This document shows, one piece after another, positions 47,775 through 59,097 of a stretch of 64,000 bases of DNA. Within the stretch, counting starts at the first letter, position 1, and every line of letters begins with the position of its first letter. The notes beneath the pieces are model-generated. The model ran no database searches. It was not told the origin of the DNA and saw only the letters and a program-made list of their open reading frames with translations. Source of the stretch: Bacillota bacterium (GTDB lineage: Bacteria; Bacillota; Dethiobacteria; DTU022); assembly GCA_030611385.1 (NCBI GenBank), contig JAUWPV010000003.1, positions 1-64,000 of the forward strand, given 5' to 3'. The translations under genes were made by a program, and so were the position numbers.

Positions 47775-48920
47775 ATGGATTTTATGCTGACTGAAGAACA
47801 GGAAATGACCAGGGAAATGGTCCACAATTTTGCTGAAAAAGAACTTAAGCCGGGAGTAGAAGAACGCGACGAACGCGAAGAATTTTCGCGAAAGTTATTC
47901 GACAATATGGGTCGACTTGGGTTGACTGGAATCCCGTGGCCTGAAGAATACGGGGGAGGCGGTTGCCATAATATTAATTATGTGATTGCCGTGGAAGAAC
48001 TATCGCGGGTTGATGCGTCGGCCGGTGCCCTCCTTTCAACGCATATATCGCTGGCCGGATGGCCTCTCTTTAAATACGGCAGTGTTGAGCAGAAGAAGAA
48101 ATACCTGCAGCCGATGGCCCTGGGCGAGAAGTTGGGGGCTTTTGCTTTAACAGAAGCCACTGCCGGCAGCGCTGCCGACTTACTGCAGACAACCGCAGTT
48201 CTTGACGGCGACAACTATCTGCTTAATGGGAATAAGATCTTTGTCAACAACGGTGGCGAAGCTGAGATCACTATAGTTATTGCCGTTACAGATCCAGAGA
48301 AAAAGGAAAAAGGAATCAGCGCTTTTATCGTTGAAAGAGACACTCCCGGTTATTATAACGGCAAAAAAGAGCATAAGCTGGGCCTGCGATCTTTACCGAC
48401 ATCTGAACTTATTTTTGTCAATACACGGGTGCCTAAAGATAATTTACTGGGCAGCGCAGGCGAAGGGCATAAAATTGCTATAAATACGCTCGAAAACGGT
48501 TCTAACGGCACTGCCGCCCAGGCGGTGGGAATTGCCCAGGGCGCCATGGAGGAAGCTGCGAAATATGCTATAAGCAGGGAGCAATTCGGTCAACCGATCG
48601 CCAACTTCCAGGCAATTTCTGATATGCTGGCTGACATGAGCACAAAAATTGCAGCATCACGCCTGCTGACTTACCAGGCCGCCTATTTGGAAAGTGCCGG
48701 GCTGCCTTATGGCGAGGCTTCGGCAATGGCCAGGGTTTTTTCTTCGGAAACAGCCATGGAAGTTACAACTAATGCAGTACAGATATTCGGTGGTTACGGT
48801 TTTACACGTGATTATCCGGTAGAACGTTTTATGCGCGATGCCAAGGTTACCCAGATTTACGGAGGAACCATTGAAAGGCAGCGTTGTATTATAGCGCGTT
48901 ATCTGTTAAACCAGGCTTAA
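47775..48920 (+). CDS. Acyl-CoA dehydrogenase, isovaleryl-CoA dehydrogenase-like catalytic layout
   Basis: A 381-residue acyl-CoA dehydrogenase. [30 protein letters not shown] and the FAD motif [12 protein letters not shown] are standard. The C-terminal motif reads [19 protein letters not shown]: Gly replaces the catalytic Glu of IYEGT enzymes. A Glu is found instead in REQFG, matching the catalytic Glu of isovaleryl-CoA dehydrogenase (REAFG). A branched-chain substrate such as isovaleryl- or isobutyryl-type CoA is therefore likely (inference). The ATG at 47775 follows GGAGG, 46 bases after the first dehydrogenase. Confidence 0.92.
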   Translation: MDFMLTEEQEMTREMVHNFAEKELKPGVEERDEREEFSRKLFDNMGRLGLTGIPWPEEYGGGGCHNINYVIAVEELSRVDASAGALLSTHISLAGWPLFKYGSVEQKKKYLQPMALGEKLGAFALTEATAGSAADLLQTTAVLDGDNYLLNGNKIFVNNGGEAEITIVIAVTDPEKKEKGISAFIVERDTPGYYNGKKEHKLGLRSLPTSELIFVNTRVPKDNLLGSAGEGHKIAINTLENGSNGTAAQAVGIAQGAMEEAAKYAISREQFGQPIANFQAISDMLADMSTKIAASRLLTYQAAYLESAGLPYGEASAMARVFSSETAMEVTTNAVQIFGGYGFTRDYPVERFMRDAKVTQIYGGTIERQRCIIARYLLNQA

Positions 48921-48937
48921 GAAAGGAGCGCTAACAA

Positions 48938-49465
48938 ATGAATAAAAATAAGCCGGGTCTGATCATGGTTTTTACCGGTGACGGTAAAGGCAAAACTACG
49001 GCCGCTGTCGGTCAGGCTGTACGGGCTCTGGGGCACGGTTTCCGTGTTTATATGATTCACTTCATGAAGGGACGTGATTACGGAGAATTTCTGGCCACTG
49101 CACAGATGCCAAACTTGACCGTGGTCCGGGCCGGACGTGATTGCTTTGTAAATCGCGAACACCCGGATCCAATTGATATCGAATTGGCCAGAGATGGCTT
49201 CAGTAAAGCCGCAAAAACGGTTCTCAGTGGCGAATATGATCTGGTAGTCCTGGACGAAATCAATGTGGCCGTTGATTACGGTTTAATTGCGGAAAAAGAT
49301 TTATTTAAGTTGTTGAAGAAAAAACCGGCCGGTGTGACGGTTATTTTAACCGGCCGGAACGCGTCTGCGGAATTGATTAAAATTGCCGATACAGTTAGCG
49401 AAATCCTGGCGATTAAACATCATTACGAACAGGGAGTAAAAAGCTGTCGGGGAATCGAGTATTAG
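48938..49465 (+). CDS. cobO: Cob(I)alamin/cobyrinate adenosyltransferase (CobO/BtuR type)
   Basis: A 175-residue P-loop adenosyltransferase: MVFTGDGKGKTTAAVGQAVRALGHG at the N-terminus, HFMKGRDYGE, YDLVVLDEINVAVDYG (Walker B-like) and VILTGRNAS. It makes adenosylcobalamin from reduced cobalamin and ATP. Placed between acyl-CoA dehydrogenases and the mutase, it most likely supplies and repairs the mutase cofactor. The ATG follows GAAAGGAG. Confidence 0.94.
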   Translation: MNKNKPGLIMVFTGDGKGKTTAAVGQAVRALGHGFRVYMIHFMKGRDYGEFLATAQMPNLTVVRAGRDCFVNREHPDPIDIELARDGFSKAAKTVLSGEYDLVVLDEINVAVDYGLIAEKDLFKLLKKKPAGVTVILTGRNASAELIKIADTVSEILAIKHHYEQGVKSCRGIEY

Positions 49466-49482
49466 AAGCGAGAGGTGTTTAA

Positions 49483-50448
49483 ATGCAGCAACTGGTCACA
49501 GAATTGTTACAGGGTAACCGGCGTGCAGCAGCACGTCTCATTTCTCAGATTGAAAATGACGATCCGCAGAAGACGGATCTGCTGAAAGAAATATATCCAC
49601 ATACCGGCAGGGCTTATGTTATCGGTATAACCGGAGCGCCAGGCTCGGGGAAAAGTTCTCTGGTAGATTGCCTGCTGCAGCAGATGCGCAGCGACGGCCT
49701 GACGGTAGGAGTGATTGCCGTTGACCCGACCAGCCCCTTCAGCGGCGGGGCCATACTGGGTGATCGCATTCGCATGCAGGATCATGCTCTTGATCCGGGC
49801 GTTTTTATCCGCAGTATGGGCACCAGGGGTAGCCTGGGCGGATTATCCCGGGCGACCGGGGAAACAATCCAGGTTCTCGACGCCTATGGAAAGAATCTGG
49901 TTCTTGTTGAAACGGTTGGGGTTGGCCAGTCGGAAATTGATATCGTTAAAGCTGCCGATACCACTCTTGTAGTGCTCACTCCGGCCGGCGGTGACAGCGT
50001 ACAGACGATCAAGGCCGGGATCATGGAGATAGCGGATATTTTTGTAATCAACAAGTGCGATCTGCCCGGATCGGACCGGACAGCTGCCGAAGTAAATATG
50101 ATGATTGATATGAAAAACGGTGAATCGTGGCGGCCACCGGTGATATCCACAAACGCGGTCAGCAATATTGGCATAGATCAGCTATGGGCTGCACTGCTCG
50201 AACACCGCGGTTACATGGAGAAAAGCGGTCGACTTTTGGAAACGCGCCGCCAGCGGGTCAGACGAGAATTGACCGAACAGGTTGAATACCTGGTTAAAAA
50301 ACGAATCTGGGACCGGGTTAAAGAAAAGATAGAGTTCAACGACATGGTTGAAAAAATAGTTCAGCATCAGCAAGATCCTTACAGCACAGCACACGAACTT
50401 CTGGAAAAGATAAAATTTTATAATGGAATAGTCGGAGAGGATGGTTAA
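49483..50448 (+). CDS. meaB: MeaB/ArgK-type G-protein chaperone of the B12 mutase
   Basis: A 321-residue GTPase of the MeaB family. The P-loop GAPGSGKSSLVDCLLQQ, VIAVDPTSPFSGGAILGDRIRMQ, ETVGVGQSEIDIVKAADTT and the NKCD base-specificity motif are present. It loads and protects adenosylcobalamin-dependent mutases. In IcmF enzymes this domain is fused to the mutase; here it is a separate gene directly before the large subunit, one base apart. The ATG follows AGAGGTG. Confidence 0.95.
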   Translation: MQQLVTELLQGNRRAAARLISQIENDDPQKTDLLKEIYPHTGRAYVIGITGAPGSGKSSLVDCLLQQMRSDGLTVGVIAVDPTSPFSGGAILGDRIRMQDHALDPGVFIRSMGTRGSLGGLSRATGETIQVLDAYGKNLVLVETVGVGQSEIDIVKAADTTLVVLTPAGGDSVQTIKAGIMEIADIFVINKCDLPGSDRTAAEVNMMIDMKNGESWRPPVISTNAVSNIGIDQLWAALLEHRGYMEKSGRLLETRRQRVRRELTEQVEYLVKKRIWDRVKEKIEFNDMVEKIVQHQQDPYSTAHELLEKIKFYNGIVGEDG

Positions 50449-52113
50449 GTGATGGAAAGGGAAAAATCCGACAGAATCAGGAGAGAAAAAACCGTATGGC
50501 AGGAAGAAGTTAGTCAGATGAAGCAACGCAATGAACCTTTTAGCACTGTTTCAGGCCAGCCGATCGAAGCTCTCTACACACCGCTGGATCTCGGCGATTT
50601 CGATTGCGAAAAAGACCTCGGATTTCCGGGCAGTTATCCTTACACCAGGGGCGTTCAGGCGAATATGTACCGGGGTCGTCTCTGGACGATGCGCCAATTT
50701 TCAGGTTTCGGTGATGCCTTTGATTCGAATCGCCGTTATCGGTACCTGCTGGAACAAGGGCAGACCGGTTTGAGTGTTGCCTTCGATATGCCGACGATCA
50801 TGGGCTATGACTCTGATCATGAACGTTCACTCGGCGAAGTAGGCCGCTGCGGGGTGGCGATTGACTCTTTAGAAGATATGGAAGTGCTTTTTGATCAAAT
50901 TTCGGTTGACAAAGTAACTACTTCGATGACGATCAACGGGCCAGCGGCGATCCTCTGGTGCATGTATCTGGCCAATGCCGAAAAACAGGGTATCAGCCTG
51001 AGCCGGGTCGGCGGTACGATTCAAAATGATATTCTGAAAGAATATATCGCCCAGAAATCTTGGATTTTTCCGCCTGAACCTTCAATGCGCCTGATTACTG
51101 ATATTTTTGCCTTTGCAGCAGATCATGTACCGCAGTGGAATACGATCAGCATCAGCGGCTATCATATTCGTGAAGCCGGTTCAACAGCAGTACAAGAGCT
51201 GGCTTTCACGCTTGCAGATGGGTTTGCCTATATCGAAGCGGGGATAAAGGCCGGTCTTGATGTTGATCGTTTTGCCCCGCGTTTATCGTTCTTTTTTAAT
51301 GCCCATATCGATTTTTTCGAGGAGATCTGTAAGTACCGTGCAGCCAGGCGGATCTGGGCACGCCGTATGAAAGAGCGCTATGGTGCCAAAGATCCCCGCT
51401 CTCTGAAGCTGCGCTTCCATACTCAGACAGCCGGCTGCAGCCTGGCGGCGCGGGAACCGGAAAATAATATTGTTCGCACTACCCTGGAAGCTCTTTCCGC
51501 CGTCATGGGCGGCACCCAGTCATTGCACACCAACTCAATGGATGAAGTGATGGCCCTGCCGACCGAAAAGGCGGTTAAAATAGCGCTGCGCACACAGCAG
51601 GTTATTGCTTATGAAAGCGGGGTGGCCAACACGATTGATCCCCTGGCCGGATCATACTTTATCGAAGCTTTAACCGATCAAATGGAAGCAGAAGCGGAAG
51701 CGTATTTTAATAAGATCGATAATCTCGGTGGAGTGCTGAATGCAATAGACTGTGGTTTCTTCCAACAGGAGATCGCCGATGCTGCCTACACCTACCAGCG
51801 GGCAGTGGACAATTGTGAGAGAATTGTTGTGGGGGTAAACTGTTACAACAACGGGGAACCGCAACAAATTGAACTGCTCAAAATTGATCCGTCAGTCGAA
51901 GAAAAGCAGGTCGGGCGACTGCGCAGGCTACGCGAGAAACGCGAAAACGATACAATAAACCGCTGCCTGGAAAACCTGAAAAAGTGTGCTGCCGGCAGTG
52001 ACAACCTGATTCCGAAAATTTTAGAGGCTGTGAAAGTTTACGCCACTGAAGGCGAGATAGTGGCTGCTTTAAAAGAAGTATTTGGCGAATATAAAGAAAA
52101 ACCGATATTTTAA
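50449..52113 (+). CDS. icmA: Isobutyryl-CoA mutase large subunit (methylmalonyl-CoA mutase family)
   Basis: A 554-residue TIM-barrel catalytic subunit of a B12-dependent acyl-CoA mutase. The two substrate-deciding positions read Phe in TMRQFSGF and Gln in KEYIAQKSW, 118 residues apart. Methylmalonyl-CoA mutase has Tyr and Arg there, isobutyryl-CoA mutase Phe and Gln. The [27 protein letters not shown] and [11 protein letters not shown] segments also resemble IcmA. It should interconvert isobutyryl- and n-butyryl-CoA. Only the N-terminal barrel is encoded; the B12 domain is the next gene. The GTG at 50449 or ATG at 50452 can start it. Confidence 0.88.
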   Translation: MMEREKSDRIRREKTVWQEEVSQMKQRNEPFSTVSGQPIEALYTPLDLGDFDCEKDLGFPGSYPYTRGVQANMYRGRLWTMRQFSGFGDAFDSNRRYRYLLEQGQTGLSVAFDMPTIMGYDSDHERSLGEVGRCGVAIDSLEDMEVLFDQISVDKVTTSMTINGPAAILWCMYLANAEKQGISLSRVGGTIQNDILKEYIAQKSWIFPPEPSMRLITDIFAFAADHVPQWNTISISGYHIREAGSTAVQELAFTLADGFAYIEAGIKAGLDVDRFAPRLSFFFNAHIDFFEEICKYRAARRIWARRMKERYGAKDPRSLKLRFHTQTAGCSLAAREPENNIVRTTLEALSAVMGGTQSLHTNSMDEVMALPTEKAVKIALRTQQVIAYESGVANTIDPLAGSYFIEALTDQMEAEAEAYFNKIDNLGGVLNAIDCGFFQQEIADAAYTYQRAVDNCERIVVGVNCYNNGEPQQIELLKIDPSVEEKQVGRLRRLREKRENDTINRCLENLKKCAAGSDNLIPKILEAVKVYATEGEIVAALKEVFGEYKEKPIF

Positions 52114-52124
52114 GGAGGGTCAGG

Positions 52125-52529
52125 ATGAACAGTAGAAAAATCAGAGTGCTGGTGGCGAAACCGGGGCTTGATGGCCACGATCGCGGAGCAAAGGTGGTTG
52201 CCCGGGGCCTGCGTGATGCCGGAATGGAAGTTATTTATACGGGATTGCATCAGACACCGGAGCAGGTAGCCGAAACAGCCCTGCAAGAAGATGTTGACGT
52301 AGTCGGTTTAAGCATTCTTTCCGGGGCACACATGACCCTGACTCCAAGGATTAAAAAGCTTCTGCAGAAAAATGGAATGAACGATGTGCTGTTGCTTGTT
52401 GGCGGTATTGTTTCAGAGGAGGATGCCGCCGAACTGTTGAAAAGTGGCTGTGCAGATCAGGTATTTACACCCGGCGAGCCTCTTGATAAAATTACCGGAT
52501 ATATCAGGGAGGCAATCAACGGACGCTAG
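52125..52529 (+). CDS. icmB: B12-binding small subunit of the acyl-CoA mutase
   Basis: A 134-residue cobalamin-binding domain. The base-off/His-on motif [16 protein letters not shown] (Asp-x-His-x2-Gly), [16 protein letters not shown] and [15 protein letters not shown] are present. It pairs with the barrel subunit 11 bases upstream, as IcmB does with IcmA. The ATG follows AAGGAGG. Its stop overlaps the end of the convergent SDR gene by 14 bases. Confidence 0.92.
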   Translation: MNSRKIRVLVAKPGLDGHDRGAKVVARGLRDAGMEVIYTGLHQTPEQVAETALQEDVDVVGLSILSGAHMTLTPRIKKLLQKNGMNDVLLLVGGIVSEEDAAELLKSGCADQVFTPGEPLDKITGYIREAINGR

Positions 52530-53568
52530 AATTACCAGCAGCTTTAACCGGTCGGGCATTTACCGCTTTCCGGGTTGCTTTATGCTGAGAGCTAATATTA
52601 TGCATTCTATGCCAGGCCAAAAAGTCAGTGACCGCTTCACTTAACGGACGTGGTTTATAGCCAAGTTCCCGCCATGCTTTCTGATAACTGAACAGAGAAT
52701 TATCGAGCAGTGTTTGCAATGAATAAACCGTATAGCTTGATTTTATTTTTAGCCACTGGAAGAACCGCTGTATAAAATAGATAGCAAACATGGCCAGCTT
52801 GATCGGTATTTTTAGTTTCACGGCACGGGTCCCGGTTGCATTATGAGTCATCTCCAGCAGGTTTTCAACGGTTACCTGAGTGCCGGATAATATGTAAATT
52901 TCACCGCTGATGCCCTTATCCCGAGCCAGGATTAAGCCCTGCGCCACATCGCGCACATCAACAAAATCATAAGCCCCGTCGATCAGAATGTTTATTTTTC
53001 GATCTGAAAAAGAAAGCAGAGTTCTACCCATGTCAGAATCGAAATAGTCGTGAGAGCCGATGATTCCACTGGGGCAGACAATGACTGCATCGAGCCCCTT
53101 GTTGACAATATCCAGAACTGCCAGAGTTCCTTCAGCTTTGGAGCGATCGTAAGATCCGAACGGGCTGTCCAGAGCCAGCGGTGTGTTTTCATCGATGGTT
53201 ACACCGTGTGGTTCACGGCGAAAAGCATGAACCGAGCTGACATGAACCAAACGTTTGACTCCGCTAGCCAGGGCGGTTTCAGCAACATTGCGCGCCCCTT
53301 CAACGTTTACACGATGCATGATCTCCTCCATTCCCGGCCTGATTGAGATCACTCCGGCCAGATGGAAGACCGTATTAACTCCAGCCATCGCTATTTTGAG
53401 GGCTTCACGGTCGAGGATATCACCGACAACTACTTCGATCAGCATACCCTCTAAAGATTGAAGAGCTTCACCAGGTCGAACCAAAGCCCTCACTTTTTCT
53501 CCGGTGTCGATCAGTTCACGCACGAGCACATTGCCTAAATGTCCGGTTGCTCCGGTTACAAGAATCAT
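52516..53568 (-). CDS. NAD(P)-dependent SDR (dihydroflavonol reductase/HpnA-like)
   Basis: A 350-residue atypical extended [19 protein letters not shown] is the Rossmann motif, FHLAGVISI follows, and the active-site pair is in [10 protein letters not shown]. The C-terminal third contains a hydrophobic stretch ([20 protein letters not shown]) and a basic tail. Relatives include dihydroflavonol-4-reductase-like and hopanoid-associated epimerases, but the substrate is unknown. Its start overlaps the TetR gene stop by 4 bases on the minus strand, so it is probably the TetR-controlled target. Confidence 0.82.
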   Translation of the reverse strand: MILVTGATGHLGNVLVRELIDTGEKVRALVRPGEALQSLEGMLIEVVVGDILDREALKIAMAGVNTVFHLAGVISIRPGMEEIMHRVNVEGARNVAETALASGVKRLVHVSSVHAFRREPHGVTIDENTPLALDSPFGSYDRSKAEGTLAVLDIVNKGLDAVIVCPSGIIGSHDYFDSDMGRTLLSFSDRKINILIDGAYDFVDVRDVAQGLILARDKGISGEIYILSGTQVTVENLLEMTHNATGTRAVKLKIPIKLAMFAIYFIQRFFQWLKIKSSYTVYSLQTLLDNSLFSYQKAWRELGYKPRPLSEAVTDFLAWHRMHNISSQHKATRKAVNARPVKAAGNSSVR

Positions 53569-54170
53569 TTTTCATCTTTCCTTTCAATACCTTTTAGGAT
53601 CAAATCGATACTGTTATGCAATACTTTACCCCAGTCCGCGCCGGTTGGATCCATAGAGGCCTGTAAAAACAAACCGCTCGAAAGCGATAACAACAGTTGG
53701 CCTGTTATGATCGGATCAACTTCTCCAAGCGTACCCTCGGCGATGCCGCGACGAACCAGTCCGGCAAAGATTTCCTGGTAACGGCGGTAGGGGGCAATAG
53801 TGGCTGAACGAACTTTTTCGTTGCGGCTGGCGTGAGACCACAATTCTAGGAATAAGCCCAAAATCTCTTGATTATGTTCGATTACCGGTTGAAGCCTACC
53901 GGCCATGTCGAGCAGACCGGTGGGCACTGTTTCAGACTGGGAAACTACGCTCTGCAGAGTAACTTCCAGGTTCTTCAGCCAGGAATCGATTAATTCAAGG
54001 AAAACAGTTTCCTTACTGTCGAAATGGTAATAGAATGCTCCCTTGCTGACCCCCGCTTTTTCGCAGATTTCAGCCACACCGGTGGCATCATAGCCCTCGG
54101 AGGCGAAGCAGCGTGTCGCTTCATCCAGAATTGCCGTTCGAGTTTGCGTGCTGCGTTGAGTGTTATTCAT
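53565..54170 (-). CDS. TetR/AcrR-family transcriptional repressor
   Basis: A 201-residue regulator. The N-terminal helix-turn-helix (about residues 12-58) reads ILDEATRCFASEGYDATGV, AEICEKAGVSKGAFYYHFDSK; the remaining helices form the ligand domain. The ATG at 54170 has AGGAG 5 bases upstream. A palindrome CGACCGGTCG lies in its leader, consistent with self-repression. It is the first gene of a two-gene minus-strand operon with the SDR. The inducer is unknown; an acyl-CoA or hydrophobic ligand is common in the family. Confidence 0.92.
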   Translation of the reverse strand: MNNTQRSTQTRTAILDEATRCFASEGYDATGVAEICEKAGVSKGAFYYHFDSKETVFLELIDSWLKNLEVTLQSVVSQSETVPTGLLDMAGRLQPVIEHNQEILGLFLELWSHASRNEKVRSATIAPYRRYQEIFAGLVRRGIAEGTLGEVDPIITGQLLLSLSSGLFLQASMDPTGADWGKVLHNSIDLILKGIERKDEK

Positions 54171-54189
54171 GGAAACTCCTATATAATAC

Positions 54190-54245
54190 CGACCGGTCGT
54201 TATGTTATAATAAATTTAGTATACTACCCGGGTCAGGAATGTCAA
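54190..54245 (-). promoter_or_regulatory. Promoter and TetR-type operator
   Basis: On the minus strand, TTGACA (54245-54240), a 16-base spacer and TATACT (54223-54218). Downstream, CGACCGGTCG (54199-54190) is a perfect 10-base palindrome between the expected start site and the ribosome site. Binding there would block the TetR-SDR transcript. Confidence 0.65.
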
Positions 54246-54400
54246 GGTTTCTGGAATTACATTTTTCAAAAAGGTTGATTTATACAGTTGGGAAAACTAG
54301 CGAGACAGAATCGCAGCTGGCATGGAATTTTAACGAATGACAAAGGTAAAAGCCGTATTATCAAGAATTATTAATTGTAAATGTAAAGATCCATAATTAA

Positions 54401-56434
<2,034 letters not shown>

Positions 56435-56454
56435 CCGGCGGAGGCGATCCGGAA

Positions 56455-57843
56455 ATGACTGAGGGAAAAATATCTTCCCTGACGGCGAACAGGGACAGCA
56501 AACTATTACTGCAGACGATTATAGATTCCCTGTCAGATGCAGTTTCGGTAGTTGATGAGAAGGGGATCGGCATTATGATCAACCGTGCCTATACCCGAAT
56601 TACCGGAATGTCGGAAGAACAGGTTTTAAAAAAGCCTGCTACCGTAGATATCGCTGAAGGTGAAAGCGTTCACTTAAGAGTATTACAGACCGGTAAGCCG
56701 ATCAAGGGCGTACGCATGAAGGTCGGCCCATTCAGACGGGAGGTAATTGTCAGCTGTGCGCCGTTGATTATTAACGGAGAACTTAAAGGCAGTGTGGGTG
56801 TAATACACGACATATCTGAATTACGCCGGGTGATGGAAGAACTTGAACGGACCCGCCGTTTGATCAGAAAGCTTGAAACGCGCTATACGTTTGATGATAT
56901 TATCGGCAGCAGTGATCAGATTCGGGATACAATTGAGAGAGCTGTGCAGGCCGCTGCCACTCCGGTTTGCGTCCTGCTGCGTGGAGAATGCGGCACGGGA
57001 AAGGAACTGTTTGCGCATGCCATTCATCATGTCAGTGAAAGGGCGGAAAAGCCGTTGATCAGAGTTAACTGCGCCTCACTGACCGATACCCTTTTAGAAA
57101 GCGAGCTGTTCGGATATTCTGACGGCGCTTTTACCGGTGCGAAAAAGGGCGGACGTAAAGGATATTTCGAAGAGGCTTCCGGCGGGACACTTTTTCTTGA
57201 CGAAATTGGAGCGATGAGCCTTGAAGCTCAGTCCCGGCTGCTACGGGCAATCCAGGAAGGTGAAATAATCAGGGTTGGTGAATCGCGCACCCGCAGGATT
57301 GACGTCAGGGTTATCGCCGCAACCAATGCTGATCTGGAGAAAATGGTCGAAAAAGAACTGTTCCGCAAAGATCTCTATTATCGCCTTAACGTTTTTCCGA
57401 TTGAGATGCCCCCGCTGCGAGAGATTAAAAGTGATATTCCTCTGCTGGTTAATCACTGCCTCTCCCGTTATGCCCAGGAATTTGGTCGTACTGTCATTGA
57501 AACCACTCCGGCAGTCTACCGCCGCCTGAAAGAATACGATTGGCCCGGCAATGTTCGCGAATTACAGAATATAATTGCCCGGGCTTTGATTAATCTGAAC
57601 CGTGAAGAGAACATTATCGACGAGAAACATCTGACGATGCCCTTTATTAATGATCCGGAACCCTGTAAGAACGACTCAGCGCCGTTTGAAGGTACGTTAA
57701 AAGATATGCGCCACACCTGGGAAAAAGCAATTATCCGCAAAGCGATGCGGGAAAGCGAAGATAACAAGGCTGAAGCGGCCCGCCGCCTCGATATATCGAT
57801 CCGTAACCTCTACAATAAACTTCACCGATATAAACTTCTCTAA
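56455..57843 (+). CDS. PAS-domain sigma-54 activator (BkdR-like by context)
   Basis: A 462-residue enhancer-binding protein. A PAS domain (about residues 18-125) is followed by an AAA+ domain with Walker A GECGTGKELFA, the sigma-54 contact loop DGAFTGAKKGG, Walker B GGTLFLDEIGAM and the arginine-finger region RLNVFPIEMPPLR. A Fis-type helix-turn-helix ends it (NKAEAARRLDISIRNLYNKLHRY). It lies directly upstream of a sigma-54 promoter and a branched-chain amino-acid operon, the arrangement known for BkdR in Bacillus. The PAS ligand is unknown. The ATG follows GGCGGAGG. Confidence 0.93.
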   Translation: MTEGKISSLTANRDSKLLLQTIIDSLSDAVSVVDEKGIGIMINRAYTRITGMSEEQVLKKPATVDIAEGESVHLRVLQTGKPIKGVRMKVGPFRREVIVSCAPLIINGELKGSVGVIHDISELRRVMEELERTRRLIRKLETRYTFDDIIGSSDQIRDTIERAVQAAATPVCVLLRGECGTGKELFAHAIHHVSERAEKPLIRVNCASLTDTLLESELFGYSDGAFTGAKKGGRKGYFEEASGGTLFLDEIGAMSLEAQSRLLRAIQEGEIIRVGESRTRRIDVRVIAATNADLEKMVEKELFRKDLYYRLNVFPIEMPPLREIKSDIPLLVNHCLSRYAQEFGRTVIETTPAVYRRLKEYDWPGNVRELQNIIARALINLNREENIIDEKHLTMPFINDPEPCKNDSAPFEGTLKDMRHTWEKAIIRKAMRESEDNKAEAARRLDISIRNLYNKLHRYKLL

Positions 57844-57909
57844 AATGGTCCCCCGATTTTCCGATCCTGAATGAGCACCCCTGAATTATGGTTCCTCCGG
57901 TTTAAGTAT

Positions 57910-57926
57910 TTGGTATGTAAATTGCT
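57910..57926 (+). promoter_or_regulatory. Sigma-54 promoter before the bcd-oxidoreductase operon
   Basis: TTGGTATGTAAATTGCT fits the consensus TTGGYRYRN4TTGCW at every fixed position, with the GG and GC dinucleotides 12 bases apart. It is 47 bases before the next start codon and right after the sigma-54 activator gene. A direct repeat CCTGAAT (57866-57872 and 57880-57886) upstream is a weak candidate activator site. Confidence 0.85.
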
Positions 57927-57972
57927 TTATTATTTCGTGGAAAGTAATATTTAACTGCAGGGAGGAATAATT

Positions 57973-59010
57973 ATGTCTGGTTGCCTGGCCAGGATGGCCG
58001 AGCAGGGGTTTGAAGAGTTGGTACTATTTCATGATGCCGGAACAGGATTAAAAACAGCGATTGCCATTCACAGCACTGCGCGAGGCCCGGCACTCGGCGG
58101 GACACGGATGTGGGTTTATCCGAACGAAGAAGCTGCCATTGAAGATGTAATGTGCCTGGCTCGCGGGATGAGTTACAAGTCGGCTGCAGCCGAACTGCCG
58201 ATCGGTGGAGGCAAGGGAGTGATTATCGGTGATCCCGGCCGCGATAAGAGTGAAGCATTATTCAGGGCCTATGGCCGTTTCGTTGAAAAATTAAACGGGC
58301 GTTTTATTACGGCAGCTGACATGGGTATAGAGGAACATGATCTTGATTGTATACGCCTGGAAACAAGACATGTTATCGGCGGGTCGGCTCTCGGCAGCCC
58401 TTCCCCGCTTACGGCTTACGGAACCTTGAAAGGAATAAAGGCCTGCACTGAAGAGGTTTTTGGATCGCCGAATCTGGAAGGCCTGATTGTGACTGTTCAG
58501 GGTGTTGGCAGTGTCGGCATGGCCCTCTGTAAAAACCTGGCGGAAGAAGGGGCGCTTCTGATCGTAACAGATTTCGATCAAAAAAAAGTAAGAGAAGCAG
58601 TGGAGTGCTGGAATGCGAAAGCTGTTGCACCGGATGAAATATATGCGCAAAAATGTGACATATTTGCTCCCTGTGGGGGAGGTGGTGCGGTTAACCTGGA
58701 AAGCCTGCCGCAATTGCAGTGCCGTATTGTTGCCGGTGCCGCTAATAATGTTTTAAAAGAAAAAGAACTCGGGGCCGCATTAAAAGAACGGGGTATTCTC
58801 TATGCGCCTGATTACATCATCAATGCAGGCGGAATAATCTTTGTCGAGTTCAGCCGCCAGGGAGAAAAGAACCTTGAAAAAATAAAGGCAGTAATCGACC
58901 GCATCGAGGGTCGCATGAAAGAAATATTCCGCCGTTCCCGCGAACAGAATCTGCTGCCCGAAGAGGTAGCCGATCTGATTGCCGAAGAGAAACTGAGGGA
59001 GAAAATTTGA
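57973..59010 (+). CDS. bcd: Leucine/valine (branched-chain amino acid) dehydrogenase
   Basis: A 345-residue member of the Glu/Leu/Phe/Val dehydrogenase family. ARGPALGGTRMWVY, the catalytic Lys in LPIGGGKGVIIGDP, TAADMGIEEHDLD and the NAD motif VQGVGSVGMALC are present. It deaminates branched-chain amino acids to 2-oxoacids with NAD+. The ATG follows GGGAGG. It is the first gene of the sigma-54-controlled unit and hands its 2-oxoacid to the ferredoxin oxidoreductase encoded next. Confidence 0.93.
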   Translation: MSGCLARMAEQGFEELVLFHDAGTGLKTAIAIHSTARGPALGGTRMWVYPNEEAAIEDVMCLARGMSYKSAAAELPIGGGKGVIIGDPGRDKSEALFRAYGRFVEKLNGRFITAADMGIEEHDLDCIRLETRHVIGGSALGSPSPLTAYGTLKGIKACTEEVFGSPNLEGLIVTVQGVGSVGMALCKNLAEEGALLIVTDFDQKKVREAVECWNAKAVAPDEIYAQKCDIFAPCGGGGAVNLESLPQLQCRIVAGAANNVLKEKELGAALKERGILYAPDYIINAGGIIFVEFSRQGEKNLEKIKAVIDRIEGRMKEIFRRSREQNLLPEEVADLIAEEKLREKI

Positions 59011-59036
59011 TTATATTTAAGATGAGCATCGGTGAC

Positions 59037-59085
59037 CATGCAAATTTTTGCATGCAAACAATTGCAAATTGCAATAATTTGCAAG
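59037..59085 (+). repeat. Cluster of TGCAA/TTGCA repeats in the leader of the oxidoreductase genes
   Basis: CATGCAAA and TTTGCATG (59037-59054) form an inverted repeat; TTTGCATGCAAA (59047-59058) is a perfect 12-base palindrome; TTGCAA-type units recur at about 59062, 59069 and 59079, next to the ribosome site. It may be an mRNA stem or a protein site; no known motif recognised. Confidence 0.5.
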
Positions 59086-59097
59086 GAGGGATTAATA

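Noticed and set aside
50449-52113. First reading as methylmalonyl-CoA mutase
   Set aside because: The specificity pair is Phe/Gln, not Tyr/Arg, and surrounding segments resemble IcmA.
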